Source: Mytilisepta virgata (Eukaryota > Mollusca > Bivalvia > Mytilida > Mytilidae). From it: a stretch of DNA of 64,000 nucleotides. Under the pieces are notes generated by a model, which was not told the DNA's origin, made no database searches, and saw nothing but the letters and a program-made list of their open reading frames with translations. How positions within the stretch are numbered: the stretch's first letter is position 1; every line of letters starts with the position of its first letter. The position numbers and the translations under genes are program-made. Location of the stretch: the NCBI GenBank assembly GCA_028015205.1, contig CM051514.1:3596001-3660000 (forward strand), written 5' to 3'. Below are positions 1 through 15,100 of the stretch, piece by piece.

Positions 1-126
1 TAAATAAATATATAATGATTACATAATCATGTTTTGAACTTTGATTTTATAACCCTGCTACTGATGTATTTTATTTGTTTGGTAACTGATAATCTGAAAT
101 GTCTATCTGTTTTGTTCTTACAACAG

Positions 127-189
127 CAACGGCAGAAAGGACCTCTCCAGTTACAGGAACTTCTGTAACACCAGGAATCACTGCCACAG
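127..189 (+). CDS. Exon E of the cassette that starts upstream of the window
   Basis: Exon of 63 nt after the acceptor TTACAACAG and before the donor GTAAGATT. It begins and ends in phase 1 and encodes about 21 residues, TAERTSPVTGTSVTPGITAT after a split Ala codon. It is Thr-rich (9 Ser/Thr) and acts as a linker into the next two-cysteine domain. Confidence 0.88.
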
Positions 190-3100
190 GTAAGATTAGT
201 TTCCATTTTTTCCACCACGAATTCGTTTACGTCAAATTTGAAGGCATTGCTTAAGAAATTTCAGTCAAATGTGCATACATGCGAAATGATTCTTGGGTAA
301 ATTACTATTGCCATTTCCTAATAATGCTAACGCTTTATTCGTTTATATTTTAAAGAAACATCTACTAAAGAATTTTCTGGTGATTTGGATTTTAGCAATA
401 CAATGGCATAATTGGTGATGCCAAAAATCAAATATTAGCCATGTCTTAAAACCTTTCAATTTAAAAATGGACACTTTTGGTCAGGTTTAACAATATGAAT
501 TAATATGATTTTTTTATTAAAGGAGTGTCAACAACAACACCAGTTTGTCAGATATCAAATGGAATGGACTCTGTCAGTACAATACCATCCAGTCAAATTA
601 CTATTAATGACAAAACGGCAAATGTTGATGACCTACGACCAACATCTGACACGCCTTTGGAAAGTTCTGAAGCAACGGTGATCATCGAATATACACCATC
701 AACGACAGTACCTGTAAAAGAAGTGGAATTGGTATCCACTGAGAACATCAAGTCTTACACCGTCAAATTTTATAATGAAGATGGTAGCGTTACCACCAGA
801 CAAGTAAGTGTAAACTTTTCACATGCCAATACAAGGGGGACTTTATGTAGATACAAATGGTAATTATTATAATTGTGTTAGAAATATATACACGTGAAGG
901 TTTCATTGTAATGCAAGAATATTTGTCGTCCTTCACTCGTTAAATAATATATTCCTCTGATTGCAGGTAGATGTTGGTGACAGTGCAACCAATGTTGGAA
1001 CACAGCCTGATGTGAAGAAAGTAGAGATAATAATAACACCAGCTGATAAGACAGACTCTTACAAACCAGTTAAGCTTCAACTCGGCATCCATGCTTGTTT
1101 TGAAATCGGTAAGTAGCGTGATAGTTGAAAATATAATCTAAAAATCAAACGATACTTTTGTAAATCAAAGTAAAAACAAATCTGTATATCAATTTTTGCG
1201 GAGAATTATTATTTTACATTAGGCATAAGTTTTATTTCAAAAGAAATTTGAGATTCTTGGTTGGTAAAATAATTAATAGATTATTATTTATGTAAAACAT
1301 TGTTTCTATTACAAATATTTTTTCCATTTTAAGGAAGCACAACAACGATTCCATCAACAGTGACAGTTCCAGGGACATTATCTACGACTGTTTCAAAAAC
1401 AACGGGAGTATCATCAACTCATACTGTAACACCATCAATGGTGTCAACGAAACCATCAAGCACCGTTGAAGGTAATATTAGCCGGAAAAACATGTAGTCC
1501 ATATATGATCTGGAAGGAAGAAATCATTTTATATTAACCTCATTAGTTTTATACGATTTGTTTCAAGTTTCATTTTCTGATAACATGATTAAAGTAAAGG
1601 CGTTCTTTGAAAGGAAAGAAATGATTTTTTTTTGTGATGGGTGTTGGCAGTTGTATGAAAGTTATATACGTCTGTTAATTGGATGTTAATATTGATTGGA
1701 TATTTAAGTATTATAGTGGTATAATTTCATTTTTTATCAGTTTCAACGTTAAAAACATCAACTGCAGAAGTACAAAGTGAAGTATCTACAGGAACTCCAC
1801 AGGTTACGACTACAGGTAAGAGAAATTACAATTTGGTTTCAATATGTTCATGTCCAATGAAGGATGCATAATTCTCTTCTCCTCGAGGACAAAACACAAC
1901 TGGAAATTTTGAATTTGTGATGCATGGATTATTTTGTAGAATATGTGTCCTTAAATTTATTTGATCTAACGTAATGTTTACGCACAGAATGCTTTACACA
2001 CTTGATTATTTGCAGTAAATTATGAAAATAACTTAAATAAATATATAATGATTACATAATCATGTTTTGAACTTTGATTTTATAACCCAGGTACTGATGT
2101 ATTTTATTTGTTTGGTAACTGATAATCTGAAATGTCTATCTGTTTTGTTCTTACAACAGCAACGGCAGAAAGGACCTCTCCAGTTACAGGAACTTCTGTA
2201 ACACCAGGAATCACTGCCACAGGTAAGATTAGTTTCCATTTTTTCCACCACGAATTCGTTTACGTCAAATTTGAAGGCATTGCTTAAGAAATTTCAGTCA
2301 AATGTGCATACATGCGAAATGATTCTTGGGTAAATTACTATTGCCATTTCCTAATAATGCTAACGCTTTATTCGTTTATATTTTAAAGAAACATCTACTA
2401 AAGAATTTTCTGGTGATTTGGATTTTAGCAATACAATGGCATAATTGGTGATGCCAAAAATCAAATATTAGCCATGTCTTAAAACCTTTCAATTTAAAAA
2501 TGGACACTTTTGGTCAGGTTTAACAATATGAATTAATATGATTTTTTTATTAAAGGAGTGTCAACAACAACACCAGTTTGTCAGATATCAAATGGAATGG
2601 ACTCTGTCAGTACAATACCATCCAGTCAAATTACTATTAATGACAAAACGGCAAATGTTGATGACCTACGACCAACATCTGACACGCCTTTGGAAAGTTC
2701 TGAAGCAACGGTGATCATCGAATATACACCATCAACGACAGTACCTGTAAAAGAAGTGGAATTGGTATCCACTGAGAACATCAAGTCTTACACCGTCAAA
2801 TTTTATAATGAAGATGGTAGCGTTACCACCAGACAAGTAAGTGTAAACTTTTCACATGCCAATACAAGGGGGACTTTATGTCGATACAAATGGTATTTAT
2901 TATAATTGTGTTAGAAATATATACACGTGAAGGTTTCATTGTAATGCAAGAATATTTGTCGTCCTTCACTCGTTAAATAATATATTCCTCTGATTGCAGG
3001 TAGATGTTGGTGACAGTGCAACCAATGTTGGAACACAGCCTGATGTGAAGAAAGTAGAGATAATAATAACACCAGCTGATAAGACAGACTCTTACAAACC

Positions 3101-6100
3101 AGTTAAGCTTCAACTCGGCATCCATGCTTGTTTTGAAATCGGTAAGTAGCGTGATAGTTGAAAATATAATCTAAAAATCAAACGATACTTTTGTAAATCA
3201 AAGTAAAAACAAATCTGTATATCAATTTTTGCGGAGAATTATTATTTTACATTAGGCATAAGTTTTATTTCAAAAGAAATTTGAGATTCTTGGTTGGTAA
3301 AATAATTAATAGATTATTATTTATGTAAAACATTGTTTCTATTATAAATATTTTTTCCATTTTAAGGAAGCACAACAACGATTCCATCAACAGTGACAGT
3401 TCCAGGGACATTATCTACGACTGTTTCAAAAACAACGGGAGTATCATCAACTCATACTGTAACACCATCAATGGTGTCAACGAAACCATCAAGCACCGTT
3501 GAAGGTAATATTAGCCGGAAAAACATGTATTCCATATATAATCTGGAAGGAAGAAATCATTTTATATTAACCTCGTTAGTTTGATGCGATTTGTTTCAAG
3601 TTTCATTTTCTGATAACATGATTAAAGTAAAGGCGTTCTTTGAAAGGAAAGAAATGATTTTTTTTTGTGATGGGTGTTAGCAGTTGTATGAAAGTTATAT
3701 ACGTCTGTTAATTGGATGTTAATATTGATTGGATAATTTAAGTATTATAGTGGTATAATTTCATTTTTTATCAGTTTCAACGTTAAAAACATCAACTGCA
3801 GAAGTACAAAGTAAAGTATCTACAGGAACTCCACAGGTTACGACTAAAGGTAAGAGAAATTACAATTTGGTTTCAATATGTTCATGCCAATGAAGGATGC
3901 ATAATTCTGTTCTCCTCGAGGACAAAACACAATTGGAAATTTTGAATTTGTGATGCATGGATTATTTTGTAGAATATGTGTCCTTAAATTTATTTGATCT
4001 AACGTAATGTTTACACACAGAATGCTTTATACACTTGATTATTTGCAGTAAATTATGAAAATAACTTAAATAAATATATAATGATTACATAATCATGTTT
4101 TGAACTTTGATTTTATAACCCTGGTACTTATGTATTTTATTTGTTTGGTAACTGATAATCTGAAATGTCTATCTGTTTTGTTCTTACAACAGCAACGGCA
4201 GAAAGGACCTCTCCAGTTACAGGAACTTCTGTAACACCAGGAATTACTGCCACAGGTAAGATTAGTTTCCATTTTTTCCACCACGAATTCGTTTACGTCA
4301 AATTTGAAGGCATTGCTTAAGAAATTGGCAATTTCAGTCAAATGTGCATACATGCGAAATGATTCTTGGGTAAATTACTATTGCCATTTCCTAATAATGC
4401 TAACGCTTTATTCCTTTATATTTTAAAGAAACATCTACTAAAGAATTTTCTGGTGATTTGGATTTTAGCAATACAATGGCATAATTGGTGATGCCAAAAA
4501 TCAAATATTAGACAAGTCTTAAAACTTTTCAATTTAAAAATGGACACTTTTGGTCAGGTTTAACAATATGAATTAATATGATTTTTTTATTGAAGGAGTG
4601 TCAACAACAACACCAGTTTGTCAGATATCAAATGGAATGGACTCTGTCAGTACAATACCATCCAGTCAAATTACTATTAATGACAAAACGGCAAATGTTG
4701 ATGACCTACGACCAACATCTGACACGCCTTTGGAAAGTTCTGAAGCAACGGTGATCATCGAATATACACCATCAACGACAGTACCTGTAAAAGAAGTGGA
4801 ATTGGTATCCACTGAGAACATCAAGTCTTACACCATCAAATTTTATAATGAAGATGGTAGCGTTACCACCAGACAAGTAAGTGTAAACTTTTCACATGCC
4901 AATACAAGGGGGACTTTATGTAGATACAAATGGTAATTATTATAATTGTGTTAGAAATATATACACGTGAAGGTTTCATTGTAATGCAAGAATATTTGTC
5001 GTCCTTCACTCGTTAAATAATATATTCCTCTGATTGCAGGTAGATGTTGGTGACAGTGCAACCAATGTTGGAACACAGCCTGATGTGAAGAAAGTAGAGA
5101 TAATAATAACACCAGCTGATAAGACAGACTCTTACAAACCAGTTAAGCTTCAACTCGGCATCCATGCTTGTTTTGAAATCGGTAAGTAGCGTGATAGTTG
5201 AAAATATAATCTAAAAATCAAACGATACTTTTGTAAATCAAAGTAAAAACAAATCTGTATATCAATTTTTGCGGAGAATTATTTTACATTAGGCATAAGT
5301 TTTATTTCAAAAGAAATTTGAGATTCTTGGTTGGTAAAATAATTAATAGATTATTATTTATGTAAAACATTGTTTCTATTATAAATATTTTTTCCATTTT
5401 AAGGAAGCACAACAACGATTCCATCAACAGTGACAGTTCCAGGGACATTATCTACGACTGTTTCAAAAACAACGGGAGTATCATCAACTCATACTGTAAC
5501 ACCATCAATGGTGTCAACGAAACCATCAAGCACCGTTGAAGGTAATATTAGCCGGAAAAACATGTATTCCATATATAATCTGGAAGGAAGAAATCATTTT
5601 ATATTAACCTCGTTAGTTTGATGCGATTTGTTTCAAGTTTCATTTTCTGATAACATGATTAAAGTAAAGGCGTTCTTTGAAAGGAAAGAAATGATTTTTT
5701 TTTGTGATGGGTGTTAGCAGTTGTATGAAAGTTATATACGTCTGTTAATTGGATGTTAATATTGATTGGATAATTTAAGTATTATAGTGGTATAATTTCA
5801 TTTTTTATCAGTTTCAACGTTAAAAACATCAACTGCAGAAGTACAAAGTGAAGTATCTACAGGAACTCCACAGGTTACGACTAAAGGTAAGAGAAATTAC
5901 AATTTGGTTTCAATATGTTCATGCCAATGAAGGATGCATAATTCTGTTCTCCTCGAGGACAAAACACAATTGGAAATTTTGAATTTGTGATGCATGGATT
6001 ATTTTGTAGAATATGTGTCCTTAAATTTATTTGATCTAACGTAATGTTTACACACAGAATGCTTTATACACTTGATTATTTGCAGTAAATTATGAAAATA

Positions 6101-9100
6101 ACTTAAATAAATATATAATGATTACATAATCATGTTTTGAACTTTGATTTTATAACCCTGGTACTTATGTATTTTATTTGTTTGGTAACTGATAATCTGA
6201 AATGTCTATCTGTTTTGTTCTTACAACAGCAACGGCAGAAAGGACCTCTCCAGTTACAGGAACTTCTGTAACACCAGGAATTACTGCCACAGGTAAGATT
6301 AGTTTCCATTTTTTCCACCACGAATTCGTTTACGTCAAATTTGAAGGCATTGCTTAAGAAATTGGCAATTTCAGTCAAATGTGCATACATGCGAAATGAT
6401 TCTTGGGTAAATTACTATTGCCATTTCCTAATAATGCTAACGCTTTATTCCTTTATATTTTAAAGAAACATCTACTAAAGAATTTTCTGGTGATTTGGAT
6501 TTTAGCAATACAATGGCATAATTGGTGATGCCAAAAATCAAATATTAGACAAGTCTTAAAACTTTTCAATTTAAAAATGGACACTTTTGGTCAGGTTTAA
6601 CAATATGAATTAATATGATTTTTTTATTGAAGGAGTGTCAACAACAACACCAGTTTGTCAGATATCAAATGGAATGGACTCTGTCAGTACAATACCATCC
6701 AGTCAAATTACTATTAATGACAAAACGGCAAATGTTGATGACCTACGACCAACATCTGACACGCCTTTGGAAAGTTCTGAAGCAACGGTGATCATCGAAT
6801 ATACACCATCAACGACAGTACCTGTAAAAGAAGTGGAATTGGTATCCACTGAGAACATCAAGTCTTACACCGTCAAATTTTATAATGAAGATGGTAGCGT
6901 TACCACCAGACAAGTAAGTGTAAACTTTTCACATGCCAATACAAGGGGGACTTTATGTAGATACAAATGGTAATTATTATAATTGTGTTAGAAATATATA
7001 CACGTGAAGGTTTCATTGTAATGCAAGAATATTTGTCGTCCTTCACTCGTTAAATAATATATTCCTCTGATTGCAGGTAGATGTTGGTGACAGTGCAACC
7101 AATGTTGGAACACAGCCTGATGTGAAGAAAGTAGAGATAATAATAACACCAGCTGATAAGACAGACTCTTACAAACCAGTTAAGCTTCAACTCGGCATCC
7201 ATGCTTGTTTTGAAATCGGTAAGTAGCGTGATAGTTGAAAATATAATCTAAAAATCAAACGATACTTTTGTAAATCAAAGTAAAAACAAATCTGTATATC
7301 AATTTTTGCGGAGAATTATTATTTTACATTAGGCATAAGTTTTATTTCAAAAGAAATTTGAGATTCTTGGTTGGTAAAATAATTAATAGATTATTATTTA
7401 TGTAAAACATTGTTTCTATTACAAATATTTTTTCCATTTTAAGGAAGCACAACAACGATTCCATCAACAGTGACAGTTCCAGGGTCATTATCTACGACTG
7501 TTTCAAAAACAACGGGAGTATCATCAACTCATACTGTAACACCATCAATGGTGTCAACGAAACCATCAAGCACCGTTGAAGGTAATATTAGCCGGAAAAA
7601 CATGTAGTCCATATATAATCTGGAAGGAAGAAATCATTTTATATTAACCTCATTAGTTTTATACGATTTGTTTCAAGTTTCATTTTCTGATAACATGATT
7701 AAAGTAAAGGCGTTCTTTGAAAGGAAAGAAATGATTTTTTTTTTGTGATGGGTGTTGGCAGTTGTATGAAAGTTATATACGTCTGTTAATTGGATGTTAA
7801 TATTGATTGGATATTTAAGTATTATAGTGGTATAATTTCATTTTTTATCAGTTTCAACGTTAAAAACATCAACTGCAGAAGTACAAAGTGAAGTATCTAC
7901 AGGAACTCCACAGGTTACGACTACAGGTAAGAGAAATTACAATTTGGTTTCAATATGTTCATGTCCAATGAAGGATGCATAATTCTGTTCTCCTCGAGGA
8001 CAAAACACAAGTGGAAATTTTGAATTTGTGATGCATGGATTATTTTGTAGAATATGTGTCCTTAAATTTATTTGATCTAACGTAATGTTTACGCACAGAA
8101 TGCTTTACACACTTGATTATTTGCAGTAAATTATGAAAATAACTTAAATAAATATATAATGATTACATAATCATGTTTTGAACTTTGATTTTATAACCCT
8201 GGTACTGATGTATTTTATTTGTTTGGTAACTGATAATCTGAAATGTCTATCTGTTTTGTTCTTACAACAGCAACGGCAGAAAGGACCTCTCCAGTTACAG
8301 GAACTTCTGTAACACCAGGAATCACTGCCACAGGTAAGATTAGTTTCCATTTTTTCCACCACGAATTCGTTTACGTCAAATTTGAAGGCATTGCTTAAGA
8401 AATTTCAGTCAAATGTGCATACATGCGAAATGATTCTTGGATAAATTACTATTGCCATTTCCTAATAATGCTAACGCTTTATTCCTTTATATTTTAAAGA
8501 AACATCTACTAAAGAATTTTCTCGTGATTTGGATTTTAGCAATACAATGGCATAATTGGTGATGCCAAAAATCAAATATTAGCCATGTCTTAAAACCTTT
8601 CAATTTAAAAATGGACACTTTTGGTCAGGTTTAACAATATGAATTAATATGATTTTTTTATTAAAGGAGTGTCAACAACAACACCAGTTTGTCAGATATC
8701 AAATGGAATGGACTCTGTTAGTACAATACCATCCAGTCAAATTACTATTAATGACAAAACGGCAAATGTTGATGACCTACGACCAACATCTGACACGCCT
8801 TTGGAAAGTTCTGAAGCAACGGTGATCATCGAATATACACCATCAACGACAGTACCTGTAAAAGAAGTGGAATTGGTATCCACTGAGAACATCAAGTCTT
8901 ACACCGTCAAATTTTATAATGAAGATGGTAGCGTTACCACCAGACAAGTAAGTGTAAACTTTTCACATGCCAATACAAGGGGGACTTTATGTAGATACAA
9001 ATGGTAATTATTATAATTGTGTTAGAAATATATACACGTGAAGGTTTCATTGTAATGCAAGAATATTTGTCGTCCTTCACTCGTTAAATAATATATTCCT

Positions 9101-12100
9101 CTGATTGCAGGTAGATGTTGGTGACAGTGCAACCAATGTTGGAACACAGCCTGATGTGAAGAAAGTAGAGATAATAATAACACCAGCTGATAAGACAGAC
9201 TCTTACAAACCAGTTAAGCTTCAACTCGGCATCCATGCTTGTTTTGAAATCGGTAAGTAGCGTGATAGTTGAAAATATAATCTAAAAATCAAACGATACT
9301 TTTGTAAATCAAAGTAAAAACAAATCTGTATATCAATTTTTGCGGAGAATTATTATTTTACATTAGGCATAAGTTTTATTTCAAAAGAAATTTGAGATTC
9401 TTGGTTGGTAAAATAATTAATAGATTATTATTTATGTGAAACATTGTTTCTATTACAAATATTTTTTCCATTTGAAGGAAGCACAACAACGATTCCATCA
9501 ACAGTGACAGTTCCAGGGACATTATCTACGACTGTTTCAAAAACAACGGGAGTATCATCAACTCATACTGTAACACCATCAATGGTGTCAACGAAACCAT
9601 CAAGCACCGTTGAAGGTAATATTAGCCGGAAAACATGTAGTCCATATATAATCTGGAAGGAAGAAATCATTTTATATTAACCTGATGAGTTTGATACGAT
9701 TTGTTTCAAGTTTCATTTTCTGATAACATGATTAAAGTAAAGGCGTTCTTTGAAAGGAAAGAAATGATTTTTTTTTGTGATGGGTGTTGGCAGTTGTATG
9801 AAAGTTATATACGTCTGTTAATTGGATGTTAATATTGATTGGATATTTAAGTATTATAGTGGTATAATTTCATTTTTTATCAGTTTCGACGTTAAAAACA
9901 TCAACTGCAGAAGTACAAAGTGAAGTATCTACAGGAACTCCACAGGTTACGACTAAAGGTAAGAGAAATTACAATTTGGTTTCAATATGTTCATGTCCAA
10001 TGAAGGATGCATAATTCTCTTCTCCTCGAGGACAAAACACAACTGGAAATTTTGAATTTGTGATGCATGGATTATTTTGTAGAATATGTGTCCTTAAATT
10101 TATTTGATCTAACGTAATGTTTACGCACAGAATGCTTTACACACTTGATTATTTGCAGTAAATTATGAAAATAACTTAAATAAATATATAATGATTACAT
10201 AATCATGTTTTGAACTTTGATTTTATAACCCTGCTACTGATGTATTTTATTTGTTTGGTAACTGATAATCTGAAATGTCTATCTGTTTTGTTCTTACAAC
10301 AGCAACGGCAGAAAGGACCTCTCCAGTTACAGGAACTTCTGTAACACCAGGAATCACTGCCACAGGTAAGATTAGTTTCCATTTTTTCCACCACGAATTC
10401 GTTTACGTCAAATTTGAAGGCATTGCTTAAGAAATTGGCAATTTCAGTCAAATGTGCATACATGCGAAATGATTCTTGGGTAAATTACTATTGCCATTTC
10501 CTAATAATGCTAACGCTTTATTCCTTTATATTTTAAAGAAACATCTACTAAAGAATTTTCTGGTGATTTGGATTTTAGCAATACAATGGCATAATTGGTG
10601 ATGCCAAAAATCAAATATTAGACAAGTCTTAAAACTTTTCAATTTAATAATGGACACTTTTGGTCAGGTTTAACAATATGAATTAATATGATTTTTTTAT
10701 TGAAGGAGTGTCAACAACAACACCAGTTTGTCAGATATCAAATGGAATGGACTCTGTTAGTACAATACCATCCAGTCAAATTACTATTAATGACAAAACG
10801 GCAAATGTTGATGACCTACGACCAACATCTGACACGCCTTTGGAAAGTTCTGAAGCAACGGTGATCATCGAATATACACCATCAACGACAGTACCTGTAA
10901 AAGAAGTGGAATTGGTATCCACTGAGAACATCAAGTCTTACACCGTCAAATTTTATAATGAAGATGGTAGCGTTACCACCAGACAAGTAAGTGTAAACTT
11001 TTCACATGCCAATACAAGGGGGACTTTATGTAGATACAAATGGTAATTATTATAATTGTGTTAGAAATATATACACGTGAAGGTTTCATTGTAATGCAAG
11101 AATATTTGTCGTCCTTCACTCGTTAAATAATATATTCCTCTGATTGCAGGTAGATGTTGGTGACAGTGCAACCAATGTTGGAACACAGCCTGATGTGAAG
11201 AAAGTAGAGATAATAATAACACCAGCTGATAAGACAGACTCTTACAAACCAGTTAAGCTTCAACTCGGCATCCATGCTTGTTTTGAAATCGGTAAGTAGC
11301 GTGATAGTTGAAAATATAATCTAAAAATCAAACGATACTTTTGTAAATCAAAGTAAAAACAAATCTGTATATCAATTTTTGCGGAGAATTATTATTTTAC
11401 ATTAGGCATAAGTTTTATTTCAAAAGAAATTTGAGATTCTTGGTTGGTAAAATAATTAATAGATTATTATTTATGTAAAACATTGTTTCTATTATAAATA
11501 TTGTTTCCATTTTAAGGAAGCACAACAACGATTCCATCAACAGTGACAGTTCCAGGGACATTATCTACGACTGTTTCAAAAACAACGGGAGTATCATCAA
11601 CTCATACTGTAACACCATCAATGGTGTCAACGAAACCATCAAGCACCGTTGAAGGTAATATTAGCCAGAAAAACATGTAGTCCATATATAATCTGGAAGG
11701 AAGAAATCATTTTATATTAACCTGATGAGTTTGATACGATTTGTTTCAAGTTTCATTTTCTGATAACATGATTAAAGTAAAGGCGTTCTTTGAATGGAAA
11801 GAAATGATTTTTTGTGATGGGTGTTAGCAGTTGTATGAAAGTTATATACGTCTGTTAATTGGATGTTAATATTGATTGGATAATTTAAGTATTATAGTGG
11901 TATAATTTCATTTTTTATCAGTTTCAACGTTAAAAACATCAACTGCAGAAGTACAAAGTGAAGTATCTACAGGAACTCCACAGGTTACGACTAAAGGTAA
12001 GAGAAATTACAATTTGGTTTCAATATGTTCATGCCAATGAAGGATGCATAATTCTGTTCTCCTCGAGGACAAAACACAATTGGAAATTTTGAATTTGTGA

Positions 12101-15100
12101 TGCATGGATTATTTTGTAGAATATGTGTCCTTAAATTTATTTGATCTAACGTAATGTTTACACACAGAATGCTTTATACACTTGATTATTTGCAGTAAAT
12201 TATGAAAATAACTTAAATAAATATATAATGATTACATAATCATGTTTTGAACTTTGATTTTATAACCCTGGTACTTATGTATTTTATTTGTTTGGTAACT
12301 GATAATCTGAAATGTCTATCTGTTTTGTTCTTACAACAGCAACGGCAGAAAGGACCTCTCCAGTTACAGGAACTTCTGTAACACCAGGAATTACTGCCAC
12401 AGGTAAGATTAGTTTCCATTTTTTCCACCACGAATTCGTTTACGTCAAATTTGAAGGCATTGCTTAAGAAATTGGCAATTTCAGTCAAATGTGCATACAT
12501 GCGAAATGATTCTTGGGTAAATTACTATTGCCATTTCCTAATAATGCTAACGCTTTATTCCTTTATATTTTAAAGAAACATCTACTAAAGAATTTTCTGG
12601 TGATTTGGATTTTAGCAATACAATGGCATAATTGGTGATGCCAAAAATCAAATATTAGACAAGTCTTAAAACTTTTCAATTTAATAATGGACACTTTTGG
12701 TCAGGTTTAACAATATGAATTAATATGATTTTTTTATTGAAGGAGTGTCAACAACAACACCAGTTTGTCAGATATCAAATGGAATGGACTCTGTTAGTAC
12801 AATACCATCCAGTCAAATTACTATTAATGACAAAACGGCAAATGTTGATGACCTACGACCAACATCTGACACGCCTTTGGAAAGTTCTGAAGCAACGGTG
12901 ATCATCGAATATACACCATCAACGACAGTACCTGTAAAAGAAGTGGAATTGGTATCCACTGAGAACATCAAGTCTTACACCGTCAAATTTTATAATGAAG
13001 ATGGTAGCGTTACCACCAGACAAGTAAGTGTAAACTTTTCACATGCCAATACAAGGGGGACTTTATGTAGATACAAATGGTAATTATTATAATTGTGTTA
13101 GAAATATATACACGTGAAGGTTTCATTGTAATGCAAGAATATTTGTCGTCCTTCACTCGTTAAATAATATATTCCTCTGATTGCAGGTAGATGTTGGTGA
13201 CAGTGCAACCAATGTTGGAACACAGCCTGATGTGAAGAAAGTAGAGATAATAATAACACCAGCTGATAAGACAGACTCTTACAAACCAGTTAAGCTTCAA
13301 CTCGGCATCCATGCTTGTTTTGAAATCGGTAAGTAGCGTGATAGTTGAAAATATAATCTAAAAATCAAACGATACTTTTGTAAATCAAAGTAAAAACAAA
13401 TCTGTATATCAATTTTTGCGGAGAATTATTATTTTACATTAGGCATAAGTTTTATTTCAAAAGAAATTTGAGATTCTTGGTTGGTAAAATAATTAATAGA
13501 TTATTATTTATGTAAAACATTGTTTCTATTACAAATATTTTTTCCATTTTAAGGAAGCACAACAACGATTCCATCAACAGTGACAGTTCCAGGGACATTA
13601 TCTACGACTGTTTCAAAAACAACGGGAGTATCATCAACTCATACTGTAACACCATCAATGGTGTCAACGAAACCATCAAGCACCGTTGAAGGTAATATTA
13701 GCCGGAAAAACATGTAGTCCATATATAATCTGGAAGGAAGAAATCATTTTATATTAACCTCATTAGTTTGATACGGTTTGTTTCAAGTTTCATTTTCTGA
13801 TAACATGATTAAAGTAAAGGCGTTCTTTGAAAGGAAAGTAATGATTTTTTTTTGTGATGGGTGTTGGCAGTTGTATGAAAGTTATATACGTCTGTTAATT
13901 GGATGTTAATATTGATTGGATATTTAAGTATTATAGTGGTATAATTTCATTTTTTATCAGTTTCAACGTTAAAAACATCAACTGCAGAAGTACAAAGTGA
14001 AGTATCTACAGGAACTCCACAGGTTACGACTAAAGGTAAGAGAAATTACAATTTGGTTTCAATATGTTCATGTCCAATGAAGGATGCATAATTCTCTTCT
14101 CCTCGAGGACAAAACACAACTGGAAATTTTGAATTTGTGATGCATGGATTATTTTGTAGAATATGTGTCCTTAAATTTATTTGATCTAACGTAATGTTTA
14201 CGCACAGAATGCTTTACACACTTGATTATTTGCAGTAAATTATGAAAATAACTTAAATAAATATATAATGATTACATAATCATGTTTTGAACTTTGATTT
14301 TATAACCCTGCTACTGATGTATTTTATTTGTTTGGTAACTGATAATCTGAAATGTCTATCTGTTTTGTTCTTACAACAGCAACGGCAGAAAGGACCTCTC
14401 CAGTTACAGGAACTTCTGTAACACCAGGAATCACTGCCACAGGTAAGATTAGTTTCCATTTTTTCCACCACGAATTCGTTTACGTCAAATTTGAAGGCAT
14501 TGCTTAAGAAATTTCAGTCAAATGTGCATACATGCGAAATGATTCTTGGGTAAATTACTATTGCCATTTCCTAATAATGCTAACGCTTTATTCGTTTATA
14601 TTTTAAAGAAACATCTACTAAAGAATTTTCTGGTGATTTGGATTTTAGCAATACAATGGCATAATTGGTGATGCCAAAAATCAAATATTAGCCATGTCTT
14701 AAAACCTTTCAATTTAAAAATGGACACTTTTGGTCAGGTTTAACAATATGAATTAATATGATTTTTTTATTAAAGGAGTGTCAACAACAACACCAGTTTG
14801 TCAGATATCAAATGGAATGGACTCTGTCAGTACAATACCATCCAGTCAAATTACTATTAATGACAAAACGGCAAATGTTGATGACCTACGACCAACATCT
14901 GACACGCCTTTGGAAAGTTCTGAAGCAACGGTGATCATCGAATATACACCATCAACGACAGTACCTGTAAAAGAAGTGGAATTGGTATCCACTGAGAACA
15001 TCAAGTCTTACACCGTCAAATTTTATAATGAAGATGGTAGCGTTACCACCAGACAAGTAAGTGTAAACTTTTCACATGCCAATACAAGGGGGACTTTATG

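Noticed and set aside
27..218. Repeated minus-strand frame of 63-86 codons (Cys-rich) opposite exon E, in most main-family units
   Set aside because: It is the antisense of exon E and its intron; it recurs only because the unit is repeated, has no splice or promoter support, and is lost in the second family.
525..863. Independent small genes of 112-115 codons starting at GTG, one per unit
   Set aside because: These are exon A plus intron read-through. The GTG is an internal Val codon, and the AG acceptor upstream and GT donor inside fit a spliced exon.
3393..3584. Short plus-strand frame starting inside exon C and running into the intron (also 5430, 17647, 21715)
   Set aside because: Exon C in its true frame read past its donor; the extension exists only where a TAG changed to TAT in the intron.
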